Shown: positions 28,558 through 37,548 of the stretch, in pieces | Numbering within the stretch: position 1 is the stretch's first letter | How the letters are laid out: every line of letters begins with the position of its first letter | Source: Streptomyces sp. NBC_00190 | GTDB lineage: Bacteria; Actinomycetota; Actinomycetes; Streptomycetales; Streptomycetaceae | Assembly: GCF_036203305.1 (NCBI RefSeq) | Contig: NZ_CP108131.1 | Span: 124,001-188,000 of the forward strand | Direction: 5' to 3' | Length of the DNA stretch: 64,000 nucleotides | The notes under the pieces: model-generated | Seen by the model: the letters and a program-made list of their open reading frames with translations, nothing else | Told to the model about the DNA's origin: nothing | The model's database searches: none | Program-made: the position numbers and the translations under genes

Positions 28558-29654
28558 GCGCGTGCCTCCTGCTGCTGCGGGGCGGCGCCCGCCGTGGTGT
28601 GGGATCGGGGAGTGGTTGTCCTGCGGCGGCGCAGGAGCTTGGCCCGGAAGACCGGGGACTGCACGAGGCAGACGACGATGACGACGACGGCCTTGAAGAC
28701 GAGGGTGGTCTCGGGTGGGACGCCGAGGGTGTAGACGGTGGTGGACAGGGTCTGGATGATCAGGGCTCCCAGGACGGCGCCGCCGAGGGAGAAGCGTCCT
28801 CCGGTCAGGGCGGTGCCGCCGACGACGACGGCGAGGATCGCGTCGAGTTCGATCCACAGGCCGGCGTTGTTGCCGTCGGCGCTGGAGACGTTGGAGCTGA
28901 TCATCAGCCCGGCGACGGCGGCGCACAGCGCGCTGAAGACGTAGACCAGGGCGAGCAGACCGCCGGCGCGGATGCCGACCAGGCGGCTGGCGGCGGGGTT
29001 GCCGCCTACGGACTCGATCAGCATGCCGAGTGCGCTGCGACGGGTGGTGAAGGCGGTGAGCGCAACGAGCGCGGCTGCCAACAGGACGGCGAACGGGAAG
29101 GTCAGCCAGTAGCCGCCTCCGATCATCTTGTAGGGGGCGCTGGTCACCGTGATGATCTGGCCGTCGGTGATGAGCTGGGCGACGCCGCGGCCCGCGACCA
29201 TGAGGATCAAGGTGGCCACGATGGGCTGCACCCCCAGCCCGGACACCAGGAAGCCGTTGGCGAGGCCCAGCACGAGGGCGACGCCGAGCGCGAGGGCGAC
29301 GGCCGTGAGCATGGTGGCGGCGCTGCCGGGATGTGCGGCGGTGGAGATGTGCCCACAGGCGAGGGCACCGGCGATGGCGACGGTGGAACCCACCGAGAGG
29401 TCGATGCCGCGGGTGGCGATGACGAGGGTCATGCCGAGCGCCACCAGGGTGAGGGGCGCGCCGAACTGGAGGATGTCGATGAGGCTGCCGTAGAGGTGGC
29501 CGTCGCGTACGCGGACGGAGAAGAAGTCGTGGTGGAACGCGAGGTTGCCGAGGAGCAGGGCGAGCAGGGCGAGCGTGGGCCACAGCAGGCGGTGGCCGGC
29601 CAGTCGTCTCCCGATTCCGCCGACCGTCTTGGACTGGGCAGGCTGGGGGGTCAT
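28554..29654 (-). CDS. Sugar ABC transporter permease, YtfT-like
   Basis: 366 residues from ATG 29654, overlapping the ATPase stop (ATGA). Hydrophobic segments include LLWPTLALLALLLGNLAF, PLTLVALGMTLVIATRGIDL, MLTAVALALGVALVLGLANG, FPFAVLLAAALVALTAF, GLLALVYVFSALCAAVAGLM and LGALIIQTLSTTVYTLGV. The RGIDLSVGSTVAIAGALACG and VGGTALTGGRFSLGGAVLGA motifs are those of RbsC/AraH-type permeases. It would form a heterodimeric channel with the YjfF-like subunit encoded downstream. The C-terminal basic and Gln/Ala tail is longer than usual but harmless. Confidence 0.87.
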   Translation of the reverse strand: MTPQPAQSKTVGGIGRRLAGHRLLWPTLALLALLLGNLAFHHDFFSVRVRDGHLYGSLIDILQFGAPLTLVALGMTLVIATRGIDLSVGSTVAIAGALACGHISTAAHPGSAATMLTAVALALGVALVLGLANGFLVSGLGVQPIVATLILMVAGRGVAQLITDGQIITVTSAPYKMIGGGYWLTFPFAVLLAAALVALTAFTTRRSALGMLIESVGGNPAASRLVGIRAGGLLALVYVFSALCAAVAGLMISSNVSSADGNNAGLWIELDAILAVVVGGTALTGGRFSLGGAVLGALIIQTLSTTVYTLGVPPETTLVFKAVVVIVVCLVQSPVFRAKLLRRRRTTTPRSHTTAGAAPQQQEARA

Positions 29655-31210
29655 GAGTCCGCTCCGGTGGCGATGGTGGTGAGTATGCGTTCGGGCGTGA
29701 CGCTGTCGTCGTTCGTGAGGGTGGCCACCATGCGGTGGTCGCGGAGCACGGCGATGTGGTGGCTCAGGCGCAGGACCTCTTCGATTTCCGCCGAGATGAA
29801 CAGCACGGCGGTGCCTTCCCTCGCCAGGCGGGCCACGAGTTTCTGGATCTCCGCCTTGGCCCCGATGTCGATGCCCCGGGTGGGTTCGTCGAGGATCAGG
29901 AGCCGGGGTGCGGTCAGCAGCCAACGCGCGAGGAGGACTTTCTGCTGGTTGCCTCCGCTGAGGTGGCGTACCTGCGCTTCGGGATCGGCGGGGCGGATGT
30001 CCAGGGCTTCGATCCAGTGCCGTGCCAGTTCGTCCTGTTTCGCACGGGCCAGCGGCCTGGTCCAGCCGCGGGCGGCCTGCAGAGCGAGGATGATGTTCTC
30101 GCGGACCGTGAGCTCGCCCACCAGTCCTTCGGACTTGCGGTTCTCGGAGCAGAATGCGATGCCTCGGGCGATGGCGTGGCGGGGGGTGCGCAGGAGTACC
30201 TTCTTGCCCTCGATGCTCACTTCTCCGGCGTCCGCGCTGTCCGCGCCGAACAGGAGGCGCGCCACCTCGGTGCGGCCTGAGCCCAGGAGGCCGGCCAGTC
30301 CGATGACCTCGCCGGCATGGATGTCGAGGTCGTACGGTTCGATCGAGCCCGTGCGGGTCAGTTGTCGTGCCTGGAGGAACGGCTCGCTGGTCTCCCGTTC
30401 GGCCGCTTCCTCATGGGCACGGTGGGACAGCTGGTCGAGGGTGGCCAGTTCTCCGCCGATCATGCGCTGTACCAGCGTCACCGGAGTGAGTTCACCGATG
30501 GGGTACTCGCCTTCCAGGTGGCCATTGCGCAGGATGGTGACGCGGTCGCAGAGATCGAATACCTGGTCGAGGAAGTGCGTGACGAACAGGATGGCCACAC
30601 CGCGGTCCCGCAGGCGCCGCACGAGGGTGAAGAGCTGGGCGACCTCTTCGCGATCCAGGCTGGAGGTGGGTTCGTCCAGCACGAGCACCTTCGCCGAGAC
30701 GTCCACCGCCCGGACGATGGCGACCAGCTGCTGCACCGCCAGGGAGTGCGAACCGAGCAGACTGGTGACGTCCAGGTCGAGGTCCAGTTCCGTCAGCAGC
30801 TCTGCCGCCCGCCGCCGCATCGCGGACCAGTGGATGAGACCGAACCGGCGCGGTTCGCGGCCGATGAGGATGTTCTCGGCGACCGAGATGTTCGGGCAGA
30901 GGTTGACCTCCTGGTAGACGGTGCTGATTCCGGCCTGCTGCGCCTGGAGGGGGTCTGCGAACGTGTGAGGCCGGCCGTCGGCGAGGATGGTGCCGCCGTC
31001 GGCGGGGTGGACACCGGTGAGCACCTTGATCATGGTGGACTTCCCGGCGCCGTTCTCGCCCATCAGGGCGTGCACCTCACCGGGGAAGAGTCGCAGGGCG
31101 ACTCCGTCGAGGGCGAGCACACCCGGGAACTGCTTGCGGATGTCCTGGGCTTCCAGGACCGGCCGCGGGCCGCCGTCGTCCGTCGGCCGCGGGGTGGACG
31201 GGGATGCCAT
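29651..31210 (-). CDS. Sugar ABC transporter ATP-binding protein, YtfR-like (two ABC domains)
   Basis: 519 residues; AGGAAGG precedes ATG 31210. Two ABC domains in tandem as in AraG/RbsA. The first has Walker [11 protein letters not shown]-loop YQEVNLCPNISVAENI, a partly degenerate signature LGSHSLAVQQLVAIVRAV and Walker B VLVLDEPTSSLD. The second has GLLGSGRTE in place of Walker A, signature [15 protein letters not shown] and Walker [17 protein letters not shown]. The asymmetry is normal for the family. It powers the YtfT/YjfF-like permeases encoded next to it, sharing 4-base overlaps with them. Controlled, with the binding-protein gene, from the box at 32497-32512. Confidence 0.92.
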   Translation of the reverse strand: MASPSTPRPTDDGGPRPVLEAQDIRKQFPGVLALDGVALRLFPGEVHALMGENGAGKSTMIKVLTGVHPADGGTILADGRPHTFADPLQAQQAGISTVYQEVNLCPNISVAENILIGREPRRFGLIHWSAMRRRAAELLTELDLDLDVTSLLGSHSLAVQQLVAIVRAVDVSAKVLVLDEPTSSLDREEVAQLFTLVRRLRDRGVAILFVTHFLDQVFDLCDRVTILRNGHLEGEYPIGELTPVTLVQRMIGGELATLDQLSHRAHEEAAERETSEPFLQARQLTRTGSIEPYDLDIHAGEVIGLAGLLGSGRTEVARLLFGADSADAGEVSIEGKKVLLRTPRHAIARGIAFCSENRKSEGLVGELTVRENIILALQAARGWTRPLARAKQDELARHWIEALDIRPADPEAQVRHLSGGNQQKVLLARWLLTAPRLLILDEPTRGIDIGAKAEIQKLVARLAREGTAVLFISAEIEEVLRLSHHIAVLRDHRMVATLTNDDSVTPERILTTIATGADS

Positions 31211-31304
31211 CCGCCTTCCTCTCATGGGTCGGGTGGTGGAGCGGACTCCGGACGGTGAAGGAGGCACCGAGGCCGGGCCTCCTCCGGCACCGGAACGTGC
31301 TGTG

Positions 31305-32303
31305 TCAGTAGTTCCGGGACGGCAGCGCGGCCGCGGCCTTGTCCTGCGGGAAGACACCCTCCGCGGTCTCGACACGAGTCGGCACGCTCTCCCCTGCCAC
31401 GACCTTCTTGGCCAGGTCCATCAGCTGGTCACCGAGCAGCGGGTTGCACTCCACCACGACGTTGATCTTGCCCTCGGTCATCGCGACGAAGGCGTCCTTG
31501 ATTCCGTCCACCGAGATCACCTTGATGTCCGTCCCGGGCTTCTTGCCGGACTCCTCGATGGCCTGGATGGCGCCGAGGGCCATGTCGTCGTTGTGGGCGT
31601 AGAGGACGTCGATGTCCTTCTGGGACTTCAGGAACGCCTGCATGACCTCCTTGCCCTTGGCGCGGGTGAAGTCGCCCGACTGCGAGGCAACGATCTTGAA
31701 CTTGCTGTCGGCGCGGATGACGTCGGCGAAGCCGGCCTTGCGGTCGTTGGCGGGTGCGGAGCCCGTGGTGCCCTGGAGCTCGACGATGTTGACCGGGCCC
31801 TGCTCGTTCGCGTACGCGCCGGTCAGCCACTCGCCCGCGGACTTGCCCTCCTTGACGAAGTCGGAGCCCAGGAAGCTCTTGTAGAGGGAGGTGTCCTTGG
31901 TGTCCACGGCGCGGTCGGTGAGGATGACCGGGATGCCCGCGTCCTTGGCCTCCTTCAGCACCGTGTCCCAACCGGACTCCACGACCGGCGAGAAGGCGAT
32001 GACGTCGACCTTCTGCTGGATGAAGGTGCGGATCGCCTTGATCTGGTTCTCCTGCTTCTGCTGCGCGTCGGAGAACTTGAGGGTGATCCCGGCCTTCTTC
32101 GCCGCCTCCTGGACGGACTTGGTGTTGGCGGTACGCCAACCGCTCTCGGCTCCGACCTGGGCGAAGCCCATCGTGATCGTGCCGTCGGAGCCTCCCTTGG
32201 CTCCCGAGGAGGAGCCGGAGGCGGGGCCCTCGGTCGAGCAAGCGGTCAACGCCGAGGAGGCGAGAAGGGCGGCGGTGAGGACGAGAGCTGCTCTGCGAGC
32301 CAT
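31305..32303 (-). CDS. Sugar ABC transporter substrate-binding lipoprotein, YtfQ-like
   Basis: 332 residues, ATG 32303. Signal peptide with lipobox LTAC at 19-22, so it is anchored to the membrane outside. A Ser/Gly linker is followed by a Peripla_BP_4 (pentose/hexose binding) domain: ITMGFAQVGAESGWRTANTK, QENQIKAIRTFIQQKVDVIA, SPVVESGWDTVLKEAKDAGI, PVILTDRAVDTKDTSLYKSF, LYAHNDDMALGAIQAIEESG and IKVISVDGIKDAFVAMTEGK. The GFAQVGAESGWRTANT opening is that of YtfQ, which binds galactofuranose and related furanoses. Arabinofuranose released by the GH62 domain is a reasonable ligand here. First gene of the minus-strand operon; its leader carries a six-base tandem repeat and a LacI box. Confidence 0.9.
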   Translation of the reverse strand: MARRAALVLTAALLASSALTACSTEGPASGSSSGAKGGSDGTITMGFAQVGAESGWRTANTKSVQEAAKKAGITLKFSDAQQKQENQIKAIRTFIQQKVDVIAFSPVVESGWDTVLKEAKDAGIPVILTDRAVDTKDTSLYKSFLGSDFVKEGKSAGEWLTGAYANEQGPVNIVELQGTTGSAPANDRKAGFADVIRADSKFKIVASQSGDFTRAKGKEVMQAFLKSQKDIDVLYAHNDDMALGAIQAIEESGKKPGTDIKVISVDGIKDAFVAMTEGKINVVVECNPLLGDQLMDLAKKVVAGESVPTRVETAEGVFPQDKAAAALPSRNY

Positions 32304-32425
32304 GTCGAGTGTCCTTTCAGGGTGTACGGAAAGAGGCGCCGCACGGCTGGGGCCGGGCTTTGCCCACTAGGAGTCCCAGGAGTGCCGCGCCGCACGACAG
32401 CCGCCGCGGCCGGGTCGGGGCAGAA

Positions 32426-32459
32426 TCGGAGTCGGAGTCGGAGTCGGAGTCGGAGTCGG
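32426..32459. repeat. Tandem hexanucleotide repeat TCGGAG, 5.7 copies
   Basis: Five perfect copies of TCGGAG (32426-32455) plus TCGG, 123-156 bases before the start of the YtfQ-like gene and 38 bases from the operator at 32497. It lies in the untranslated leader or promoter, so copy-number change by slippage could alter spacing in 6-base steps. Confidence 0.9.
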
Positions 32460-32496
32460 CAGGAGAGGGACCCCTTCAGAAGGGGGCACCGCCGCA

Positions 32497-32512
32497 TTGT
32501 GAGCGCTAACAA
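32497..32512. promoter_or_regulatory. LacI-type operator, furanose importer promoter
   Basis: TTGTGAGCGCTAACAA, the best match to the shared box, about 195 bases before the YtfQ-like start on the minus strand. Confidence 0.75.
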
Positions 32513-32700
32513 GCCAGGTTCTCAACCCCCCTGCGCGAGTTACCTGTCCGTTACCGTGCCGGGTGGGCAGCGAGGTGGACTCCGTCTTTTCGCGACGCCA
32601 CCGACCCCACCACCCGGATGGACTCGCAACCCGCGCCGCATCGACGGCAGACCGAACCCGGGCCGACGTATGCCCCACACAGACCTCTTGCCTATCGACA

Positions 32701-32716
32701 TTGTTAGCGTTCACAC
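32701..32716. promoter_or_regulatory. LacI-type operator, araB promoter
   Basis: TTGTTAGCGTTCACAC, the same box read in the opposite orientation, 96-111 bases before the araB start at 32812. With the box at 32497 it frames the 508-base divergent region that holds promoters for both the importer and araBA. Confidence 0.7.
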
Positions 32717-32811
32717 TGCGTGGGACCACCCGTCCGACCGCCAGGATCGCGGGCGGCAACTCCGCCTGCCGGGCCGCCTGCCGCCCCACGGCTCCTTCGA
32801 AAGGCACTCTG

Positions 32812-34506
32812 TTGACGTCACCCCCACCCCTCGCGCCCACCCCGTATTCCGAGGAAACGGAGCAGTACACGGTCGGCATCGACTTCGGCACGCTGTCGGG
32901 CCGCGTCGTGGTGGTGCGGGTTCGCGACGGTCAGGAGCTGGCCGCGGCGGTCCACACCTACCGGCACGGCGTCATCGACCGGCACCTGCCGCACGGCGGT
33001 ACGCAACTGCCTCCGGACTGGGCCCTGCAACACCCCCAGGACTGGCGGGACGTACTGCGCCGCGCCGTCCCGGAGGCCGTGGCGGCGGCCGGGGTCGATC
33101 CTGCCGCGGTGATCGGCATCGCCACCGACTTCACCGCGTGCACCGTCCTGCCCACGCTGGCCGACGGGACTCCCCTCGCCGAGACGGAGCTCGCCGGACG
33201 GCCGCACGCGTGGCCCAAGCTGTGGAAGCACCACGCGGCCCAGTCGCATGCCGACCGCATCAACGAACTCGCCCACGCCCGCGGGGAGAAATGGATCGCC
33301 CGCTACGGCGGCCGGATCTCCGCCGAGTGGCAGTTCGCTAAGGCCCTCCAGGTCTTGGAGGAGGATCCGCTCGTCTACGAAAACTGCGCGCGGTGGATCG
33401 AGGCCGCCGACTGGATCGTATGGCAGCTCACCGGAACCGAGTCCCGCAACGCCTGCACCGCCGGATACAAGGGCATCCACCAGGACGGCGCCTACCCGAG
33501 CGAGGAGTACCTGGCCGCGCTGAACCCCCGGTTCGCCGACTTCGCACGCACCCGCCTCGAATTCCCCCTCTCTGCGCTGGGCTCACGAGTGGGCTCGCTC
33601 AGTACCGAGGCAGCAGCTTGGACAGGGCTGCGCCCCGGCATCGCCGTGGCCGCGGGCAACGTCGACGCCCACGTCACCGCAGCGGCGGCCCAGACCGTCG
33701 AGGACGGTCAACTCCTCGCCATCATGGGCACCTCCACCTGCCACGTCGTGAACGCTCCCGTCCTCGCCGATGTCCCCGGCATCTGCGGTGTCGTGGGCGG
33801 TGGGATCGTCGAGGGAACCTACGGCTACGAGGCCGGCCAGAGCGCGGTCGGCGACATCTTCGCCTGGGTACTGGACCAAGGCGTCCCGTCGGAGTACCTC
33901 GCCGAGGCCGCCGACCGCGGCGAGGACCTGCACACCCTGCTGACCCGGAAAGCCGCCCGACAGCCGGTCGGCGGCCACGGACTGGTCGCCCTCGACTGGC
34001 TGAACGGCAACCGTTCGGTCCTCGTCGACCACCACCTCTCCGGAGTCATCGCGGGTCTCACCCTCGCGACCCGCCCCGAGGACGTCTACCGCGCACTGCT
34101 CGAAGCCACCGCGTTCGGCACCCGCGTCATCGTGGAGGCCCTGGAGACGGGCGGCGTACCGGTGCACGAGTTCATCGTCGCCGGCGGACTGGCCAAGAAC
34201 GAACTGCTGATGCAGATCTACTCCGACGTGCTGCGCCGGCCCGTCTCCCTCGCCGGGTCCGACCAGGGCCCCGCCCTCGGGTCGGCCATTCACGCCGCCG
34301 TAGCCGCCGGCGCGCACACCGACGTGCGAACGGCCACCGCCGCCATGGGCCGCCGGCGGCCTGCCGTCTACACGCCCGACGCCTCCCGAGCCGACGCCTA
34401 CGACGCCCTCTTCGCCGAGTTCCGGCTCCTGCACGACCACTTCGGCACCGGCGGCCTGTTGCACCGCCTGAGGAACATCCGCGACACGGCCCACACCGCG
34501 GGCTGA
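32812..34506 (+). CDS. araB: Ribulokinase
   Basis: FGGY-family kinase that phosphorylates L-ribulose. TTG 32812 is chosen because GAAAGG ends 7 bases before it; 564 residues, the normal length. Motifs: [19 protein letters not shown] (phosphate 1), [20 protein letters not shown] (substrate loop), [74 protein letters not shown] [16 protein letters not shown], and [20 protein letters not shown] (FGGY C-terminal signature region). AraB-specific features such as the TDFTACT loop are present. araA follows 83 bases downstream. A LacI-type box lies in its promoter. Confidence 0.94.
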   Translation: MTSPPPLAPTPYSEETEQYTVGIDFGTLSGRVVVVRVRDGQELAAAVHTYRHGVIDRHLPHGGTQLPPDWALQHPQDWRDVLRRAVPEAVAAAGVDPAAVIGIATDFTACTVLPTLADGTPLAETELAGRPHAWPKLWKHHAAQSHADRINELAHARGEKWIARYGGRISAEWQFAKALQVLEEDPLVYENCARWIEAADWIVWQLTGTESRNACTAGYKGIHQDGAYPSEEYLAALNPRFADFARTRLEFPLSALGSRVGSLSTEAAAWTGLRPGIAVAAGNVDAHVTAAAAQTVEDGQLLAIMGTSTCHVVNAPVLADVPGICGVVGGGIVEGTYGYEAGQSAVGDIFAWVLDQGVPSEYLAEAADRGEDLHTLLTRKAARQPVGGHGLVALDWLNGNRSVLVDHHLSGVIAGLTLATRPEDVYRALLEATAFGTRVIVEALETGGVPVHEFIVAGGLAKNELLMQIYSDVLRRPVSLAGSDQGPALGSAIHAAVAAGAHTDVRTATAAMGRRRPAVYTPDASRADAYDALFAEFRLLHDHFGTGGLLHRLRNIRDTAHTAG

Positions 34507-34589
34507 CCCCGCCCCCGCTGTTCGTTCCCGCTTCCCCACCCGCCCGCCGCCCTCACCACCGTTGCGGGACGTCACCTTCAGGAGTCCAT

Positions 34590-36101
34590 GTGCCCAGGCA
34601 AACATCCCCCGCCCAGGAAATCTGGTTCCTCACCGGCAGCCAAGGCCTGTACGGGGAGGAGACGCTGAAGCAGGTCGCCGACCAGTCGCGGCAGATCGCC
34701 ACCGCGCTGGCCGACGCCTCCGGCATCCCCGCGCGCGTGGCGTGGAAGCCGGTACTGACCGACTCCGACGCCATCCGCCGGGTGTGCCTCGACGCCAACG
34801 CCGACGACCGGTGCATCGGGCTCATCGCCTGGATGCACACCTTCTCGCCGGCCAAGATGTGGATCGCCGGACTGGACGCGCTGCGCAAGCCGTTGCTGCA
34901 TCTCCACACCCAGTCGAACGTGGCCTTGCCCTGGGACACCATCGACATGGACTTCATGAACCTCAACCAAGCCGCTCACGGCGACCGCGAGTTCGGGCAC
35001 ATCCAGGCCCGTCTCGGCGTACCCCGCAAGACCGTGGCCGGCCACGTCACCGATCCGGTGACGACCGCACGCATCGCGATCTGGGCGCGGGCGGCCGCCG
35101 CACGTTCCGAACTGGCCACCCTCAAGGTCGCCCGCTTCGGCGACAACATGCGCGACGTGGCCGTCACCGAGGGCGACAAGGTCGAGGCCCAGCTACGCAT
35201 TGGCGTCTCCGTCAACACCTATGGCGTCAACGACCTGGTGGAGGTCGTCGACAGCGCGGACGAGACCGAGGTGACTTCCCTCGTCAAGGAGTATGAGGAC
35301 CTGTACCACCTGACGCCGGAACTGCGACCGGGAGGCGAACGGCACGACTCGCTGCGTTACGCGGCCCGCATCGAAGCCGGCCTGCGCATCTTCCTCGAAA
35401 CGGGCGGCTTCGGGGCCTTCACCACCAACTTCGAGGACCTGGGCGGACTGCGCCAGCTGCCCGGCCTCGCGGTTCAGCGGCTCATGGCCCAGGGCCACGG
35501 CTTCGGAGGAGAGGGCGACTGGAAGACCGCCGTCCTGCTGCGCGCCCTCAAGGTAGCCGCCACCGGCCTCCCGGGCGGCACCTCCTTCATGGAGGACTAC
35601 ACCTACGACCTGACAGCGGGCAACCAGCTCATCCTCGGCGCACACATGCTGGAAGTCTGTCCCACCATCGCGGCCGCCAGGCCCAGCTGCGAGATCCACC
35701 CCCTCGGCATCGGCGGGCGGGAGGACCCGGTGCGCCTGGTGTTCGACGCCGCCCCCGGCCCGGCCGTGGTGGTCGGCCTCGCCGACCTCGGCGACCGCTT
35801 CCGCCTGATCGCCAACGACATCGACGTGGTGGCACCCCCTCACCCGCTGCCCGCCCTGCCCGTTGCCCGCGCGGTCTGGCGGCCCCACCCCGACCTGCGG
35901 ACCTCTACCGAATCCTGGCTGACCGCCGGAGGACCGCACCACACCGTTCTCAGCACCGCCCTCACCTCCGACCACCTCGACGACCTGGCGGAAATGCTCC
36001 GCCTGGAACTGGCCCTCATCGACGGGACCACCACCCCGAAGCAGTTCCGGCGCGATCTCCGCTGGAACCAGGCGTACTACCGGCTGGCACAGGGACTGTG
36101 A
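34590..36101 (+). CDS. araA: L-arabinose isomerase
   Basis: Converts L-arabinose to L-ribulose. GTG 34590 with AGGAG 5 bases upstream; 503 residues, full length. Sequence marks: [20 protein letters not shown] at the N-terminus, [70 protein letters not shown] (metal-binding Glu), [20 protein letters not shown] then MLEVCPTI (metal-binding His and nearby Glu). It needs Mn2+. The gene is probably co-transcribed with araB. A short hairpin terminator follows at 36122-36141. Confidence 0.96.
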   Translation: MPRQTSPAQEIWFLTGSQGLYGEETLKQVADQSRQIATALADASGIPARVAWKPVLTDSDAIRRVCLDANADDRCIGLIAWMHTFSPAKMWIAGLDALRKPLLHLHTQSNVALPWDTIDMDFMNLNQAAHGDREFGHIQARLGVPRKTVAGHVTDPVTTARIAIWARAAAARSELATLKVARFGDNMRDVAVTEGDKVEAQLRIGVSVNTYGVNDLVEVVDSADETEVTSLVKEYEDLYHLTPELRPGGERHDSLRYAARIEAGLRIFLETGGFGAFTTNFEDLGGLRQLPGLAVQRLMAQGHGFGGEGDWKTAVLLRALKVAATGLPGGTSFMEDYTYDLTAGNQLILGAHMLEVCPTIAAARPSCEIHPLGIGGREDPVRLVFDAAPGPAVVVGLADLGDRFRLIANDIDVVAPPHPLPALPVARAVWRPHPDLRTSTESWLTAGGPHHTVLSTALTSDHLDDLAEMLRLELALIDGTTTPKQFRRDLRWNQAYYRLAQGL

Positions 36102-36121
36102 ACCAGTTGAAGCCCAGGCCG

Positions 36122-36141
36122 GCCCGCCCAGCCGGGCGGGC
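36122..36141 (+). terminator. Hairpin after araA
   Basis: GCCCGCCC-AGCC-GGGCGGGC, a perfect 8-base-pair stem with a 4-base loop, 20 bases past the araA stop, followed by TCTGAT. It lies between convergent transcription units. Confidence 0.6.
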
Positions 36142-36149
36142 TCTGATCA

Positions 36150-36513
36150 CTTGCGGCACTCGGTCCAGTACGGACCATGACCGGAGCGCGCACCAGACGG
36201 AGCGGCCCTAGGCTGGAAGCAGCCGCCGGAAACCGGTCCTGGCGAGCACCGCTGTCCGGACGGAGGCGTGGCGCGTGGAGATGGCTGCCGAGCAGCGTTG
36301 CGTGCCTTGGCTACCTGCTGGACATGGCCGGCGTACGGGCCGGCGCCGACTGCCACGATGGTCGTCCCGGTCCCGTAGCGCGTGCGCAGTTTCTGGAGGA
36401 AGTCGCCGTAGGCGCTGCGGTAGCCGGCCGCGAGGCTGTCGGGCGTCCACGGCTCCCCGGGGTTGACGGCGGTCGAGAAGTCGTTGGTGCCGAGGTTGAC
36501 CACCACGAGCTGA
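36150..36513 (-). pseudogene. SGNH/GDSL hydrolase scrap fused to the araB-like remnant
   Basis: Minus-strand frame with QLVVVNLGTNDFSTAVNPGE (block with GxND of SGNH esterases), WTPDSLAAGYRSAYGDFLQK and TTIVAVGAGPYAGHVQQVAK. These match the central part of CE2/GDSL acetyl-xylan-esterase-like proteins of Streptomyces. The catalytic Ser block and the final DxxH block are missing. It begins exactly where araB-like sequence breaks off, at about 36513, so a deletion joined the two genes. Confidence 0.6.
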
Positions 36514-37358
36514 GGGCGCCTCGACCACGCCGCAGATGCCAGGGACGTCCGCGAGGGCGGCGCCGTTGACGACGTGGCGGGTGGAGGTGCCCATGAGGGC
36601 GAGGAGTTGGCCGTTCTCGACGGCCCGGGCGGCCGGTGCGGACACGTGCGCGTCGACGTTGCCGACGGCCACCGCGATGCCCGCGGGCAGCCCCGTCCAC
36701 TCCGCCGCCCGGGCGGTGGGCGAGCCGGCCCGGGAGCCGAGCGCGGCGAGGGGGTGCTCCAGCCGGGTGCGGGCGAAGTCGGCGACCCCAGGGTGCAGAG
36801 CACCGAGGTGCTCCTCGCTCGGGTAACCGCCGTCCTGGAAGATGCCCCCGTATCCGGCCGTGCAGGCGTTGCGGCTCTCGACGCCGGTGAGCTGCCAGGC
36901 GATCCAGTCGGCTGCCTCTATCCACCGCGCGCACGCGGCATGGACACCCGGATCCTCCTCCAGGACCTGGAGCGCCTTGGCGTACTGCCACTCGGCGGAG
37001 CTCCTTCCGCCGTAGCGGGAGATCCACTTCTCTCCGCGTGCGTGCGCGAGGGCGTTGATGCGATGGCGATGCCGATGACGTGGGCGGGATCGACACCGGA
37101 GACGGCGAGCGCGGCGGGAACGACGGTGCGCAGTACCTCGCGCCAGTCCTCGGGGTGCTCCAGGGCCCAGTCAGGCGGCAGCGGGCGCCCGGTGCCGGGT
37201 AACTCGCGCTCGATGACGGCGTGCGGGTACTCGTGGACGACCGTCGCGAGCTCCTGTCCGTCATCCACGCGGGCCACCACGGCACGACCGGAGGGGGTGC
37301 CGAAGTCGACGCCGACGACGTACCGGTCCGAGCCCCGGACGGCAGGGATCAAGGTCAC
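36514..37358 (-). pseudogene. Second ribulokinase-like gene, frameshifted and 3'-truncated
   Basis: GTG 37358 with GGATGAG before it starts a clear FGGY kinase: DRYVVGVDFGTPSGRAVVAR, VIERELPGTGRPLPPDWALE and VSGVDPAHVIGIAI. After residue 95 or so the TDFTACT loop and the following 60 residues are deleted. The frame then shifts, and other frames give [69 protein letters not shown] and LLALMGTSTRHVVNGAALAD (36600). At about 36513 it runs into SGNH-hydrolase sequence. It is clearly a paralogue of araB at 32812, now dead, but it keeps its own operator at 37431-37448. Confidence 0.75.
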
Positions 37359-37430
37359 TTTCTCATCCTTCGCACCGGAGACCGGCATTGCTTCCCGCCG
37401 AGCTGAAGGGGACGTCTTTCGTGATGCCAA

Positions 37431-37448
37431 ATTGTTAGCGATAACAAT
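37431..37448. promoter_or_regulatory. LacI-type operator upstream of the dead araB copy
   Basis: ATTGTTAGCGATAACAAT, the most palindromic of the six boxes, 73 bases before the GTG of the broken ribulokinase gene. It survives although the gene does not. Confidence 0.75.
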
Positions 37449-37548
37449 CCGCCTCCAAGGGAACGTCGGTATCCTCGACCGAGTGCGGCCGACGCGGCGG
37501 AGAGCATGGGCTGCCGGGGCGGTCAGCCCCGGGTCCGACGGTGCCGGC

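Larger units (their letters stand above)
32304..32811. promoter_or_regulatory. Divergent control region between furanose importer and araBA
   Basis: 508 bases without a gene. It contains the TCGGAG repeat array, and two operator boxes 204 bases apart, one near each divergent start. No hairpin strong enough to be a terminator was seen. Confidence 0.6.

Noticed and set aside
28599..31258. Plus-strand open frames of 772 and 313 codons opposite the furanose importer
   Set aside because: Low-complexity Gly/Glu/Asp-rich shadows of the permease and ATPase genes with no ribosome site.
32426..32459. Possible CRISPR-like repeat
   Set aside because: It is a contiguous 6-base tandem repeat without spacers; no cas genes in the window.
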